64,000 nucleotides of DNA from positions 41,510,435-41,574,434 of the forward strand of contig NC_066317.1 of the NCBI RefSeq assembly GCF_022539315.1. Reading direction: 5' to 3'. Every line of letters begins with the position of its first letter. Position 1 is the stretch's first letter. Source of the DNA: Serinus canaria (taxonomy: Eukaryota > Chordata > Aves > Passeriformes > Fringillidae). This document shows positions 40,001 through 52,342 of this stretch, piece after piece. The notes beneath the pieces are model-generated. The model was given only the letters and a program-made list of their open reading frames with translations, ran no database searches and was not told where the DNA came from. A program made the translations under genes and the position numbers.

Positions 40001-40493
40001 GCAAATGCAAGTTCAAAGTTTGACATGGTTGATCATGTATTTAAAACAGTCACATATGCATGTTCATTGGGTGGTGTGCATCCATGTCTCTAGGAGAAAA
40101 ATACATTATACTCTTCAAGGAAAGGTACTAATATAGAGACTTTAATGATTAAATAGAGACATGTATAAAGGTAACAAGTTAAAATTACAACCTATCCACA
40201 GCTTACCTATAGCAATAAAAGACTCTCTCTACTAGCTTTGCTTTTGTAATTAGCTGAATTTTTGTCAAGAATGATTAATGAGCAATTGATTATAGTTTGC
40301 TTTTAACCTGGGATTAAAGATTAGGAAGCAAATCCTGAGTTAAATCTTTGCGCCTGAGAGGCACAAAGATTCTGCAACAGTGTCTGTGCACAAGGACATA
40401 CAAGAAACCAAAGGAATTGTAATGAGGAGGTGACAGCAACACTATTGGGAGTGGGGCACCATCTTCTGTATGCAGCCAGTTTAGGCTTAAGGC

Positions 40494-40512
40494 AGGATGC
40501 TTGAAGCATCCT
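40494..40512. repeat. Short near-palindrome, 9-bp arms
   Basis: AGGATGCTT at 40494-40502 and AAGCATCCT at 40504-40512 are exact reverse complements around a single G. The site is small, and no function is implied. Confidence 0.8.
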
Positions 40513-42068
40513 TTGCTTCACAAACGGATGAAAACTTCTGGAAAGTTGGCAAAGTTTCTCTTACTGTTCTGCTCAAATATCCCATTGTTCAAAAGACCTA
40601 CAACTGGCTTTGAATGAGAAGAAAAGTACTTGTCAGTATTTCAGGAAACACAGAAAGACAGAGAAAAATATGCTAAGGGATGTAAATGGTTGTCTCCATA
40701 TATGTACTTGGTATTGGGAAGTAATCATACAGCCAATAATCCATAATTTCTTGCCTGGCATAATTTTCAAGTCTCAGAAGCAACTGGTGTGAAATAAAGT
40801 ACAGCATCCAGTACAGCTGGACAAAGACTTAGAAACTATACCATGATGACAAATCTATATTAGAAGAGAGGTAAGATAGAATATGCAAATTTTTCCTTTT
40901 TGCTAGATTCAGTGGTTTTGATAGAGATACTTGGAGATTCCCTAGCAATTATTCTGTATGGTGCCAGGAAACTGAGCAACAATCTCCACTCAAGAGCAGG
41001 TGAAGTAATCAGACAGACCTCATCCAAATCAGTGAAATGATTTTATTTTCATCAACAGGGCATCCAGCTCTATTTTTTTAATCTTTCTCCTCCTCCTCCA
41101 CAATTTTTGTTCTCTTTGCACTGTGTTCTTTCAATATTGATAAAGAAATTATTTTCTTTTCTTCCACCTGCCACATACAATTTTGAATTGGCTTGCTTTG
41201 CCAAAACAATACAGTCATAATTTTCTGGTGATATGGAAATGCATTTTGAAATTAAATATGTCCTGCAGCAGCAAATTTTTTCTCTGCCAAATTATATATA
41301 CAGCTCAAATTTTAGAGATCAGTATCTGCTCTCCAATTGGGCTGCCATGGCCATGATTTTGGCCTTATTAAAACCAGAATGTGTTACTTTTAATTGTATT
41401 TTATTCTACTACAGAACACCAGGGTTTTCAAAAAGATGTTTTTCTGCCCCAGAAAGAAACTGCACAGAGTCAGACACTGACAACTGAGAGAATGTGATCT
41501 GATGACATTATTCAGTGAGTGAGTCAGTGCATCCACTCAGGCACAAAAAAAGAGGAACTGTGTTTTAATGTGGTATGTACTGTCACAGAATTATCAAAGG
41601 AAATACAAGTGGGAGACAATATGCAACTACATTAAATCCCTTAGCATTTGAGTTCCTCAGTGCTGTGCCTTGTAAGCAGAACATAAGAAACCTTTTGGAG
41701 CACCAGCAGTGTGTGGCACAGCCTGCATAAACTAAAGCAAAAGCCTTTGTGAATGCAAATCTCCCGTGGCAAAAGTGCAACTGTTCTGGCCCCATGAATT
41801 AACTGCAAAGTTGAAAGTCCACTTCATTGTAGAATTCAAACCTTTTTGCTGTTGAATGTTTTGTGATGTTGGGATTTTTGCTCAAAGACCCTCTTAATGA
41901 GCAGGATTTTTTTACAGCAGTAAGAAATATCTGTCTTTGGTCCCCATGTCTTGTAATCTGCAACTAATCAAATGCCTTAAAAATTTATAGGTTATAGCAT
42001 TTATAGGTTCTAACATTAAAGTTTATATTTTTCCAAATGCACTGAGAGGAACACACTAAGAAATAAAT

Positions 42069-42088
42069 TTTATGCCATATGGCATAAA
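42069..42088. repeat. Perfect 20-bp palindrome
   Basis: TTTATGCCAT at 42069-42078 is followed directly by ATGGCATAAA at 42079-42088; pairing ends at the next base. It could be a dimeric binding site or a chance or mutational product. Confidence 0.9.
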
Positions 42089-43379
42089 CAAACATTTTCA
42101 AACACCCAACAAAACAAGTTGCTATGTTTCAGAAATGGGATGTGTGCTCAGGCACAGATGGTTACCTTTTCCTTTAAAAGGAACCTTCCATTGAAGATCC
42201 ACAATAATAAACACAAACAGTTCTAGATACTATCAGAAAACATTCTGTAACAAACTGCTGCTCTTCTTGCCCACTTTGAGCTCTGTCATTATTTAAGTAG
42301 ATTGAAGAATATTATAACTCTTGTAAATGTCTACTTCATCCTCTGCTAATTTCAAAAAAAGAAAAAAAGATGCTGACTTGGCAAAGAGCAAACAGAAGAG
42401 GGGAAGAGAGAAAAAAGAGCAAGAATAAGGGAGGGATCTGAATGCCACTATTCCTCTGCCTTGTGTTTCTTTTTTCCCTGCATTTGTAAGGTCATTGTAT
42501 AAAATTAGATTTTGTCAGGCACAATTAAGTAGCATTTCCCTGTATAATTTTATCTGACCTGGTTTTGTTTTTTAGGTAAACCAAACAGAGCAAAACAACT
42601 AAAAATGTATTTAGACATAACATTCTGGTAAATGCAAGTTGCAAGTTCAAGTTTGTTTCTCCTTATGGTTTTAACCTGAGTCCCACAGGACACATTTGCT
42701 ACACACCCATTGTAGAGACACCCTGAATGGTGCAGTGAAAGGATTCTGTAAGACAGATTTCACCTCAGGTTTCCAACTTTCAGAGCTGCTGAGATACACT
42801 TGAAAATATGGCCAAAGATCCTAGAAAGGGTAAGGTAGGAAAATTATAATAACTGCAGAAGAAGCCATTGAAATTTAGAATCCTTTAATCTGAGATAGAT
42901 ATTTACTGATTAACTGGGATTAGCAAAAGGATAGGCTCTACATTTAAGAACTGGATAATTCCCATGTGATTTAAGGCACTGAAAACACATGGTGATGTCT
43001 TCCAGGCCACTGTTTTACCCTAATGGTAGATAGCACAAAGAAAGAAAATTACAGTTTCCAAAAATGACCTTGAACTCACTAAAAGGGGATAGGCTCTGAG
43101 GATCTTACAGAGACCCTGCAGGAAGGAGAGCACAAAATGAAGCACTTTGCAGCTGCTAAAGACCAACCAAGATGTCTGCCAGCATAAAAGACTCAAGATA
43201 GTATGCCACAGATATTTTTGGATAAATCTGAACAGACCAACACAGTTGGGGTTTTTTTCTGATGCCTCTAAACTGAAGACCTGAAAGAAGTTACACATTT
43301 TTAGTGACACTGAAGTAAAAATAAAAAAAAAATTATTTTCCTGAACTGCTTCAGACTCTACATTCATGTGTTGGCAAAG

Positions 43380-43860
43380 AGATAGCTATTTATAATTTAA
43401 AAATAATACTCTATCATTGTGTATTATTTAACTGCAACAAAGGGAAATTATAAATATAATTCTTTTTTTTCCTGGCAAATTCTGGAGGAGGAGGGCCAAG
43501 TTGTTATGTACTCGAATTGTATAATATTTACTGAATTTAAATTACACTTTGCACGTACTTTAAAGATTTTTGTATGCAAACAGTACAGTTACCAACCAGT
43601 AACTGCAAAGAACATAATAATTTAGTGGCATTAACATATTTTGTATATTTTTCAGCAAGTGAATTAATTGTAAGTTGTGTATTTTTTATGTTCATTAAAT
43701 TCTTAGTCTGTAAGTGTTTAATTTGAAACATTACTGATTTGGAATATGTGTTTCAAGTAAAGTGTTTGACTACATTCACTTTCCTTTCTGTCATTATCTG
43801 CTGATTAGTTTACCTATAATTGAAGTCAATAAAGTCTCCTTAATGTACTGTACTGCTGTG
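43380..43860. promoter_or_regulatory. Candidate conserved element or transcript 3' end
   Basis: This AT-rich, high-complexity segment contains several AATTTA/TTAATTG cores. It ends in AATAAA at 43828-43833 followed by a TG-rich stretch (TGTACTGTACTGCTGTGTA), the arrangement of a polyadenylation site. No coding frame precedes it. It could be a non-coding transcript end, a 3' untranslated region of an unseen gene, or chance; AATAAA is frequent in AT-rich DNA. Confidence 0.18.
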
Positions 43861-44469
43861 TATCATTAAATATTGGCTGTAATCATGGAACTTCTTCAGT
43901 GTTTTGGAATTGCAAGAACATGTAAAGGATGATCTGATATTCTCTTTCTTACTGCATAAACACTTAAACATCCAAAACACAAATTAGTAGCAATTTTATT
44001 TTAAATTGTAATCACTAGTTGTAATGGCACCCCATTACCTTAAATTCTGGTTTAGTTGCAAAAGTCGTATGTAGTCAGCAACTGGAATAAACAAGCCATC
44101 TCTAAGCAAGAATAACACATATTATAAGGAGATTCCTATTCAAACAAAATAGAGCAAAGTGCCATGTGGCAGAGCTTCATCCTCACATTTCTTTCTGCCC
44201 TAGAAGTCTGTGGGGCAGCACAATGTCAGAGACATCTCCAAAACATCAAGCATCTCAAAAAATATTCAGTAAAGAAAAAAGTAAACTATGTGCTACAGTG
44301 TTTTGCTCAATCAAGGTCTTAAATTGTCCACATCAGTTCAGCGTAGTCCTAGAAATATTGTGAATGAAGTTCTCCACATGAGATACCTAAGCTTATTTTA
44401 GCAGGCCTTGGAATGGATAGGGCACCAGAAATGTGATTTAAAATGGCAGGCTGATCAGAGGGACTGTTC

Positions 44470-44992
44470 AACTAGCCAACTGTGAGAAAGGAGCAGTCAA
44501 GGGAAGGGAGAGCCACCTTCTGCTCTGCAATCACTAGACCACATCAAGAATATTGCATCCAGTTTTGGACCCGCCCTCCCTCCACCACTACAACAAAGGC
44601 AGGAGCTCAGAGGAAGGCTGCCAGAATCATAAAGATTGCTGTTCACCCTGAAAGGAGAGGCTGAAGGACCAGGTCTTGTGAGTCTGGAGGAAAGATGGCT
44701 TCAGGGAAACCTAAAAAAACCACTAAGGAACCACACTGAGAAGATGGAGCCATGCCCTTGAAAGCACTGAGTGGGAAGAAGACAAGACAATAGTGATAAG
44801 ATGGAAAAATATCAGACTGGACATAGGGGAAACTGTTTTACTCCATACTAGTACAATGGAGTAGTTTGTCCTGGAAGATTGTGCTCTTCATCCTTGAATG
44901 TTTTTAAATACCCATCTGGACGTGGCCCTGGGAAACGTGGTGTGCTTCTGCAGCTGACCCTGCCTGAATGGGAGGTTGTATGAGAAACCTCC
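44470..44992 (+). mobile_element. CR1 LINE 3' fragment, plus strand
   Basis: The segment follows the avian CR1 reverse-transcriptase tail and 3' untranslated region in order, by comparison with the family from memory. Landmarks are GCATCCAGTTTTGGACC near 44555, GCTTCAGGGAAACCT near 44700, GATGGAGCCATGC near 44744, and CCATCTGGACGTGGCCCTGG near 44913. CR1 elements are typically truncated at the 5' end, as here. Many substitutions and small gaps show it is old and cannot encode protein; a 60-codon frame at 44482-44664 is a remnant. The terminal ATTCTATG-type repeat is missing or eroded. Confidence 0.8.
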
Positions 44993-45294
44993 TTGTTTCC
45001 TTACGACATGGTCTGATTCATTGTGTGATACTGTCTGATTCAGTGACATGTTTTAATACAGTGACCTTTTAGGAAGAGACAGTACCAACTACAAGCAATC
45101 AGTTCAAATTTGAGAATGCCCACAGAGACAGGCGGAAAAAAATATGTGCTTATTTTTTCATTGCTGTGAGCTGTCCTACCAGCAGACTAGACTGGGACAA
45201 ACACTATTGCCACTACTGGACTAAAGCAGGTTTATGTTTGGCTGGCAGGGATTCCTGACAAGGGATCTTTCATTCTTCTACTCTCTTTCATGTC

Positions 45295-45365
45295 ATAGAA
45301 TCACAGGATGGTTTGGCAAGGAGACCTTCACATATTCAGTCAGACTTTCTTTAAAACTGCCATAG
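45295..45365 (-). mobile_element. CR1 LINE 3'-terminal fragment, minus strand
   Basis: ATAGAATCACAGGATGGTTT, from about 45297, is the inverted 3' end of an avian CR1, including one copy of its ATTCTATG-type terminal repeat. Similarity fades after about 70 bases. It lies about 300 bp past the plus-strand CR1 fragment but in the opposite orientation, so it is a separate insertion. Confidence 0.7.
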
Positions 45366-45369
45366 TACT

Positions 45370-48300
45370 GAAAAGGAACGGTACTAAAAATTGCATTTAA
45401 GCACTCTGGAAGTTGTGAGAGTAGCTAATGCATTTTAAATCTTTAACTATGAAATTGTTCAACTGATGCACTTGTATAAATATATTGCCACAGGCTATAC
45501 ATTAAATATAAGACCAATGAAGTGGAAAACCGATTTGTCAGTGTGATGTGATTTACTGACAGGGTATTTTTCTTCCTCAGTGAAAAATAAAAATGGAGGA
45601 TATATTCTGCATTATAGTCTGGTTTTGGTATCTGAGAAATTACTGATGAACTTAACCCTTCCTGAGGGCTGCTGACATGCAAACTCAATTCTTTTATTAT
45701 CTAAAAAAAGGCTTTACCAGTAGATTTGAAAAGAATCACTTGAGTCTCCTAAACATTTATAATTGCTACAATGAACTCACCTAGAAAATTTCTTCTTTGC
45801 TGCAGCCTTTTATTTAGTTTCAGTAGGTCTTCAGCCAGCAGAGTAAGCATTTTGGTCTGGCTTCATCACAACTATTTTTGCACAAAAATATTACTCATAA
45901 ATATGCTATACTATCCAATAAATAATAACTTCTGTTCTGCTCCTATCCATCAGAAAGAAAGCAAGAAAACTGGAAAAGAAATCAGATGCTCAATTATTAG
46001 CCAGTTTGTAGCTAGTCAATTAGTCTATAGTTTCCTGAATCTTCTTTTTTTGCCTTTCATGTAGAAGGTAATGGTACATTCCAGTCACCCTTCCTTGCAT
46101 GTGGAATTTTTCTTGACCTCCATAACCCTCCAAAAATGAATTGAGTGGTTTTGCAATGACAAACATTCAACATTCTACCCCATTATCAGCCTCGGATGCA
46201 TCCTTTAAGTTGCCAACAGCATTTGTCTATAGACACCATTGGAACCATTCTATTAGTGGTATGCTCCATCTTTTCTTCTTGGCATAGATCTAGGCTGACC
46301 TTACCTGGGAAGACTGTAAAAAGAGCGATGTTCTGTCCTTTTCTCTGTCATTTTTGACTAATTTGCCAACCTCATTCTGCAGCTCAAAGATTCCTTATTT
46401 GCAAACAATCAGCTCAGCAGAGCGCTTCTCCTTGTGAGCAGCACAGCAGCTGCATTAGGAATCACAAAACACCACAATATCTCTCAAACTGCTTGTGCAC
46501 CACTGTGTTCCTTTCTGAATTCCCCCACAAGAATCAGGACCTGCAGAGCTAAGGATTTTCCAAATTGTTACATAGCTCTGAAGAGTTAGTTAGAATGTTC
46601 ATCCTGACCAAAATAAATCTTATAAAGTGGGAAGGTCTGTCAATGTCTGCAAGTTCTGAGCTGTGCACAATATAAATTCTGTAACATGTAAAGTCTCAAA
46701 GGTGGAGACTTTAAGGCACATCTTCTCTTCCTTTCTCCCTACCCCTGAAGTAGGAGAGATGCACAGAGGAGTTACCTACACCATCTTGAATGCTTTCACT
46801 GTAAAAGTACTGAGACTATTTAGAGACTATTTAAAGACTTAATACTTGGTAAATATTCTGAACTTTGTGTTTAATGCTGTAAGAAACACATGAGAGCAAC
46901 AATTCAAATAATCTGTTCTTCTTTAAGCAACACTCTGGTATCACCTGATGCCAGATGACTGAATGGGTAAGCAAATTTGGAACAGGTTTCCAGGGTGACT
47001 TGTATTTGGATTTTTAAGTGATGATTCACTTTAACTGAAGTTATAGAAACATGCTACCAACAACGACATTTGAAATTTCCAATTATGTAGGGTAAGAATA
47101 CCAGTTTTAACTTCTGATGACTGGAATCACGTCTACTTTGGAAAAGCCTGAGATTATTCTTGGAGAAAACATAATAAATCTGGGCATTGTCCAAGAAAGT
47201 TTAAATTAAGATTTAATGGTTTGAATCTTTTGTTCAATTTTTTTTGAACAGATTATACTCCAGTTGCATTTTATCTTTTTTTTTTTATTTCACCCCGTTC
47301 TTTGTATAATTGCATTTTTATTTGGCAATACTCCCTTATAATTTTCTCAAGTCAAATAATATCCCTTTCTAAGTCATTTAGTTTCTACTTCCAAACCCAC
47401 TAATAATGCATAATAGGAGATTACACCACCCCTCAAAGCCAACTTACAGGCTTACCAAAACATTGCTGGAAAATCTTAGCATTCTTATTTTTATATGTTT
47501 CCCAACAGAAGGCCAATTAGTTTTGGAAGCCTTCAGGATCTCACAATATGGATAGGAGATCTTTGTGATTTATTTTTAGATGCAGAAGATTTCAATTAGA
47601 TTGTAAGGGTGAAAGAGTCACAGTCAAGAGGATGTGGGGGTTTCTGTCCTAGTTGCAGGCCTAAAATTATATGTTGAATCACCAAAGCAGAAAACTCACT
47701 ATTTTACTTTTTTATCAGACCTGTATTGTTCTAAGATGGAAAATGTTGCACCAAAAGATGCCAATATCCCTGCCTATTTTCCATGTATAAAACAAGAAAG
47801 CCCTGTTCATTTGACTGACCCAGAAAGCTCTAGAAAACATTTCAATGTTATAAAGAATTATGATTCCCCATTTTTTTCTGCTATTTTTTGTACCTCTAGA
47901 CACTTCAAGACAGAATTTTAGGTATTATACAACACAGCAGTGGCTCTTGCTCCATCTGTAGCGGGTAAACATTTGTGGCAGCCCTCCATGAACTAATTGG
48001 CAGGGGCAGGGAAGTTGCAGCAGGAGCACTGAGCAGGAGTCTGAAGGTGGAAAAGGAAGATGGCTCAGAAGGGCACTGCCCCAGCTCCATGGGACCCTCT
48101 CTCTCCATCACTGCTTTCCTGCCACAGCAGTCAGAATGGCTGCGACAGAATAAGCTTATGCCTGGTGCTCTACACAATCAATACTATCTAGTTGCTTGAT
48201 TTAGTAAATTATTCAGCTAAGATATACTTAATGAGTGAGTGCTGCAGGTTAAAGCCTGCCCTAAGCAAAGCTCCTTAAAGTGAGATCTTCACTACACTGC

Positions 48301-50267
48301 CCAGATTTAACTCCTTACACAACTAAAAAGTATAACAGTACACTTAATTTTCATTAGTACCTCAGATTATCAATAGCTAAATAACAGCAATCTTTGGTTC
48401 AGCTACTGAAAGCATAATCAGAAAGGCAAGATGCACAGAAAACATGGAAATGTTACAACTATAGGATTTATCAGCTCATACACAAAAGAAATGCTGCAAA
48501 GTAGATCTTAAATTGAATACAATCATTGGAAGTGATTATCAAGGCACCTCTGCATGTATAAGAGGCTGGGACATGAGATCACCAGGATTTGAATTAGACC
48601 TAGACAGCTGGTTGTAGCTGAACATGTAATTCACTTAAATTTCATTGTAGTTAAATGTTGTAAGAAATAAACGAGAAAATTGCTTTGTTACCCCCTCTCT
48701 GAAAATTAAAGTCTAGATGAAACAAATACTTTGAAGAGAATGGCTTCTATGAAGGAAGTTATAACTTTAAGGCAGGAGATTGCTTACACAGCAGGATACA
48801 AACTACAGCAATTAAAAAAAAAAAAAGACTTTTGGCTTATGTAGTGTTTCTGCCAAGCAATGAATTATAAGGAAACCTGCTGCAGTTTGTCACCAGTACG
48901 ATTTATTTGCAAAATCTGTGTAATGTGCATCTACTATATTCCTGAATGGTTAACAGAGCAGCATAGAATTCGAGAGAGAAAAATCAACTGCACTGTGCAT
49001 ACTGCTGTTTTCCATGCAATAGAAAGTTTGGCAAAATATATTAATATCAAAATCACCAAAAGAGAAGGAGACACAGAGATGTGAGTGTCTTCCATCTAAA
49101 TCTGCTAGTTTCAGAAAACCTGCATCTCTGATCTTTTCATTACTATCCCTGGGAAGACAACAATGTCAGAGTTTTAAGCCATTATGGTGAACATAAAATT
49201 TTAATGTTCTTGTGGAGCTTTAAGTGCATTTCTTTCTCCATGTATCAACAACACCAAACAAAGAGAAAGAAAGAAAACAATAAAAAAAACTCAGTCTTAC
49301 CCATCAGTGTGTTCCAACAGGAACCTTAATCTTTCATGCTCTCCTTAACTTTTGAGAAGTCTTTTTAAAAAAGTCTTTTTGATGCCCCTTAAGTACAACA
49401 AGAAATCATGAAGCGGCATTTAAAAATATTGCTCTGGAATCTCCTCTTTCTTTCCTTTTGAAGCTGAAAATGCATCGAAGTTAAAGATTAATTTTTCTAC
49501 ATTCTTGAGCAAGCCACATGAGTTTTAAAGGAAGTCCTGAATTGTTTCTACATCTGAATGATCTGAAGCATGATGAGGCCCAACTCTTGCAAGGGGGCAC
49601 TTGAGGAGAGATTCTTAGGCAGAAAAAAAATTTCACCATGATGAGTAAAGATTAAAAAGCATACCTGTAAATTGTAGAACCTGTAACTGGATGATTTAAG
49701 TCTGAAACTGTTTGTTTGGGGAGGGTTCTTTAAAACTGACTAGATAAAGGTTTGCTAAATGACAGCTATTACTGATGCGGTAGGCAAAGTGAGATAAGAT
49801 CATTATTTCAGTCTTATCAGAAATCTTCACACTTTCATTTTTGTGAATAAATTCATAACTTTAATCCCCTCACCTCTCTCACTATCATCTTCATCTCACT
49901 CTCAATATCCAAGAATATTTTACACTGATCACAATCTTCCCCTCTTGCTGACTTCAGCTGCTGTCTTCCCTATCTGTTTTTTAAAGCATTGCAATGAAGT
50001 CTTCTCCTCCAGACCTAATAACCTGTGTGATGCAATTTCACAGGTATCTTTCTCAAACTTCTATCTACTAATATCTGTCCTCCTACATTAGATGATGCTG
50101 CTTTTGTAGTATTCTTGTGAGCTCTTCAGGTCACAAGAAACAGGGAACCCAGAAGGCACACAAATCTTTCCATAACTTCCAGACCACTTTTTGATGAACA
50201 CAGCCAACAGGTACAGATCTACTGATATATAAAAGACTAAGATTTCAATCTAGTCAGTCCTGGCCAG
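45370..50267. other. Non-coding DNA, no gene seen
   Basis: No supported gene was found. An 11-bp tandem GAGACTATTTA pair lies at 46812-46833. A(n) runs are present, for example at 48812-48825. A less AT-rich block at 47930-48185 has overlapping short frames on both strands and may be an old LTR, but I could not match it to a family. The rest is AT-rich unique sequence. Confidence 0.5.
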
Positions 50268-50460
50268 GTATCATGATTTAAGCCTATCTGGAAATTAAGC
50301 CACATACAGCCTCTCCTCTGTCCATGAAAAAGAACAAAGTGCCAGCAGATGCTCCATACCCCACTTTTATTCTCCACCCCAAGCCATGCCCCCTTACTTC
50401 TGCCCCTAGAGATGGTGTGAATGGTATAGAATAACAACCTGCACACCCACATGGCTCCTA
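50268..50460 (-). mobile_element. Fragment of avian ERVL-type LTR, minus strand
   Basis: CATGATTTAAGCC near 50272 and the following CACATACAGCCTCTC near 50302 correspond to the inverted 3' end of the widespread avian ERVL LTR, by comparison from memory. The further sequence is CA-rich and GC-richer than the flanks but diverges, so the inner edge is uncertain. Only part of one LTR is present; no internal genes are seen. Confidence 0.5.
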
Positions 50461-51862
50461 AAGGCCTTGGCCAAAATTAGGGTACCAGGTCATACAACAT
50501 TTATTTAATATTCCTTAAGAATATGACTTTAATACCCAAATGAGTTCTGCATCAGAATGCTCAACTCCCAGAATGAGAATCTTTCTGTAATTGAAAATGC
50601 CACACTGTAGTCACTTAGTGCTAACTAAATCTCTACTATTTTATTCCAGCATCTATGAAATACTTTTTTTTGTTTGTCTGAGCGCTTTTTACAAAGTCTG
50701 GCTCAAGAATTTGGTGACTGGGGCTGCTTGGATGTCTTTTCCTTAATTGAAGGTTTTCCTCCAATTCAGACTCTCTGAAAAATTAGACCCAGTGTTTTCA
50801 GTGTCCACCCTTTGTATTCCACCCTTGTTCTTCTCTTCTCATTTCAACATTTTTGTTCCAGCCACTTAGTTGTACCTCATCTTCATTTGTACTTTTTCTC
50901 CTAAAAGTAATTTAAATATCATGATTAGTGATTTCCTTCCAAGACAGATGTGAAAAGGATTAATCTATATCTTTCTTTTCAACTGTAGAAGGTTCCCAGT
51001 GGTTCACTGTTGAAATAGTCACATTTCCTCTAGGCAATCCCTTCCTTGTCAGCCTGTTGAATGCTTTTAGGTTTGCAGACAGAAGCAAACTTGCAAGACA
51101 TGCAGACAGCTTGTGAGCTAAAACTCCTGAGCTTTGTGGGGATTGTTTGCCTGCAGGGTGAACACAGTTCACTGCAGATCTACCAAAGTTCCATTTTGTT
51201 AATAAATGTACAGCATGGAGCGGCTAAATGAAAAATGAAATGCAGTAGTAATTCCTGAAGGACCTCAGGGATGCATTACATCGACAGAATGCCAATTTGT
51301 ATCTTTAATATGATATTATACTGGTGAAACATCAAAATCATTTTATATGGATGCATGTCATAACGTGCTGAAGCATCCTTGTGGTTAGAAGAGTAATGTA
51401 GACATAATAAAAATCCCAGTTTTACCCTTTATCTTTCAGCCTGACTGGATATTTGATGGTACTAAAATACAGCATTGAAAAATCAGATTTTTAGTCAAAG
51501 AAAATTCAAAAAATTTTTAGACATAACAACTCCTAAAAGACACTCCACTGACTCTATTAGCAAGGTTTAGAGTTGCCCTATCTCATGGAAGAAATACCAT
51601 GAGTACTTTCATGTGCATTACTTCTTGTGGAGACATGAGGCTTTGCTAGGCTTTTTGTATTTTATTTTCTTCAGCTGTTTTGTGTATGCAGCCAGTTTTA
51701 AGGGAGATTTTGGTCACCTTTTAAGTAGTCATGCTACATAAGCTGGCAATATTAACCACTTTTCATACCCTGGATACTAATATATTTTGGATATAAAGCT
51801 GAGTTGTACTAACTTTAGGCTGTAGCAGTGATGGATTATTAACTTAAAAATTAGTTTACCAG
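50461..51862. other. Non-coding DNA, no gene seen
   Basis: AT-rich sequence between two ERVL-type LTR pieces. No retroviral coding remnants are visible in it, so the two LTR pieces are more likely separate insertions than ends of one provirus. Confidence 0.5.
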
Positions 51863-52342
51863 TGTGAAGGGTAACCCCAGTCAGCATCCTAGTATCCTGT
51901 TGCTCTCCCCCAGTCTGCCCAGCAGGCTGGGAGAAGGAATATGAAGAGCAAAAACAAGAAAACTCATGGGTCAAAATAAAGACAGATTAATAAGTGAAGA
52001 CAAAAGGAGGGAAAAAAGAAGAAAAGAGATCATGCACAGCAAATAACCTCCCTAAGCCCCAGCTTTTATTGCCACTAAGTGATATCATATGGTACAGAAC
52101 ATGCTTTTGGCTTAGGTCAGTAGTCCTGGCTATGTCTCCTCCCAATCTCTTGCCCAGCCCAGCATACTCAATTAGGCAGAACAGAGAGAGGACACAAATA
52201 ATGCCTTGCCACTGTGCAAACCACTGCTCAGAGGTTAGCCCAGAAATGTTTATCAACACTGGTTTAGCCACAAATCCAAAACAGAGCAGCACACTGAGTG
52301 CCATGAAGACAATTTAACTCTATCCCATCCAAAGCCAGTACA
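51863..52342 (-). mobile_element. Avian ERVL-type solo LTR, minus strand
   Basis: On the plus strand the element reads as an inverted LTR. It opens with TGTGAAGGGTAACCCCAG (51863), then AAAACTCATGGGTC near 51958 and AAAGACAGATTAATAAGTG (about 51979). CCCCAGCTTTTATTGCC near 52056 is the inverted TATA region. GATATCATATGGTACAGAA near 52081 and CCTCCCAATCTCTTGCCC near 52138 follow, and it ends CTATCCCATCC...GTACA at 52342. The order agrees with the canonical avian ERVL LTR as I know it. About 480 bp is near full length for a solo LTR. Divergence is substantial, and the 5-base flanks (ACCAG and ATCTT) do not match. The 105-107-codon open frames inside it are spurious. Confidence 0.8.

Larger units (their letters stand above)
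35240..44460. other. Non-coding DNA, no gene seen
   Basis: No supported gene was found. Simple repeats lie at 36202-36254 and 36947-37026, and palindromes at 40494-40512 and 42069-42088. A less AT-rich block at 39400-39680, with several overlapping minus frames, may be an old repeat I cannot name. Candidate conserved elements lie at 36120-36540 and 43380-43860. The rest is AT-rich unique sequence. Confidence 0.5.

Noticed and set aside
43020..43367. 115-codon minus frame
   Set aside because: No recognisable motif, no splice or promoter context; length is within chance for 64 kb of two-strand sequence.
47930..48185. GC-richer block as an LTR or exon
   Set aside because: Could not be matched to any family by eye and no splice sites frame a stable reading frame; left as unassigned.
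51987..52317. 105- and 107-codon frames on opposite strands
   Set aside because: Inside the ERVL-type LTR, which is non-coding.
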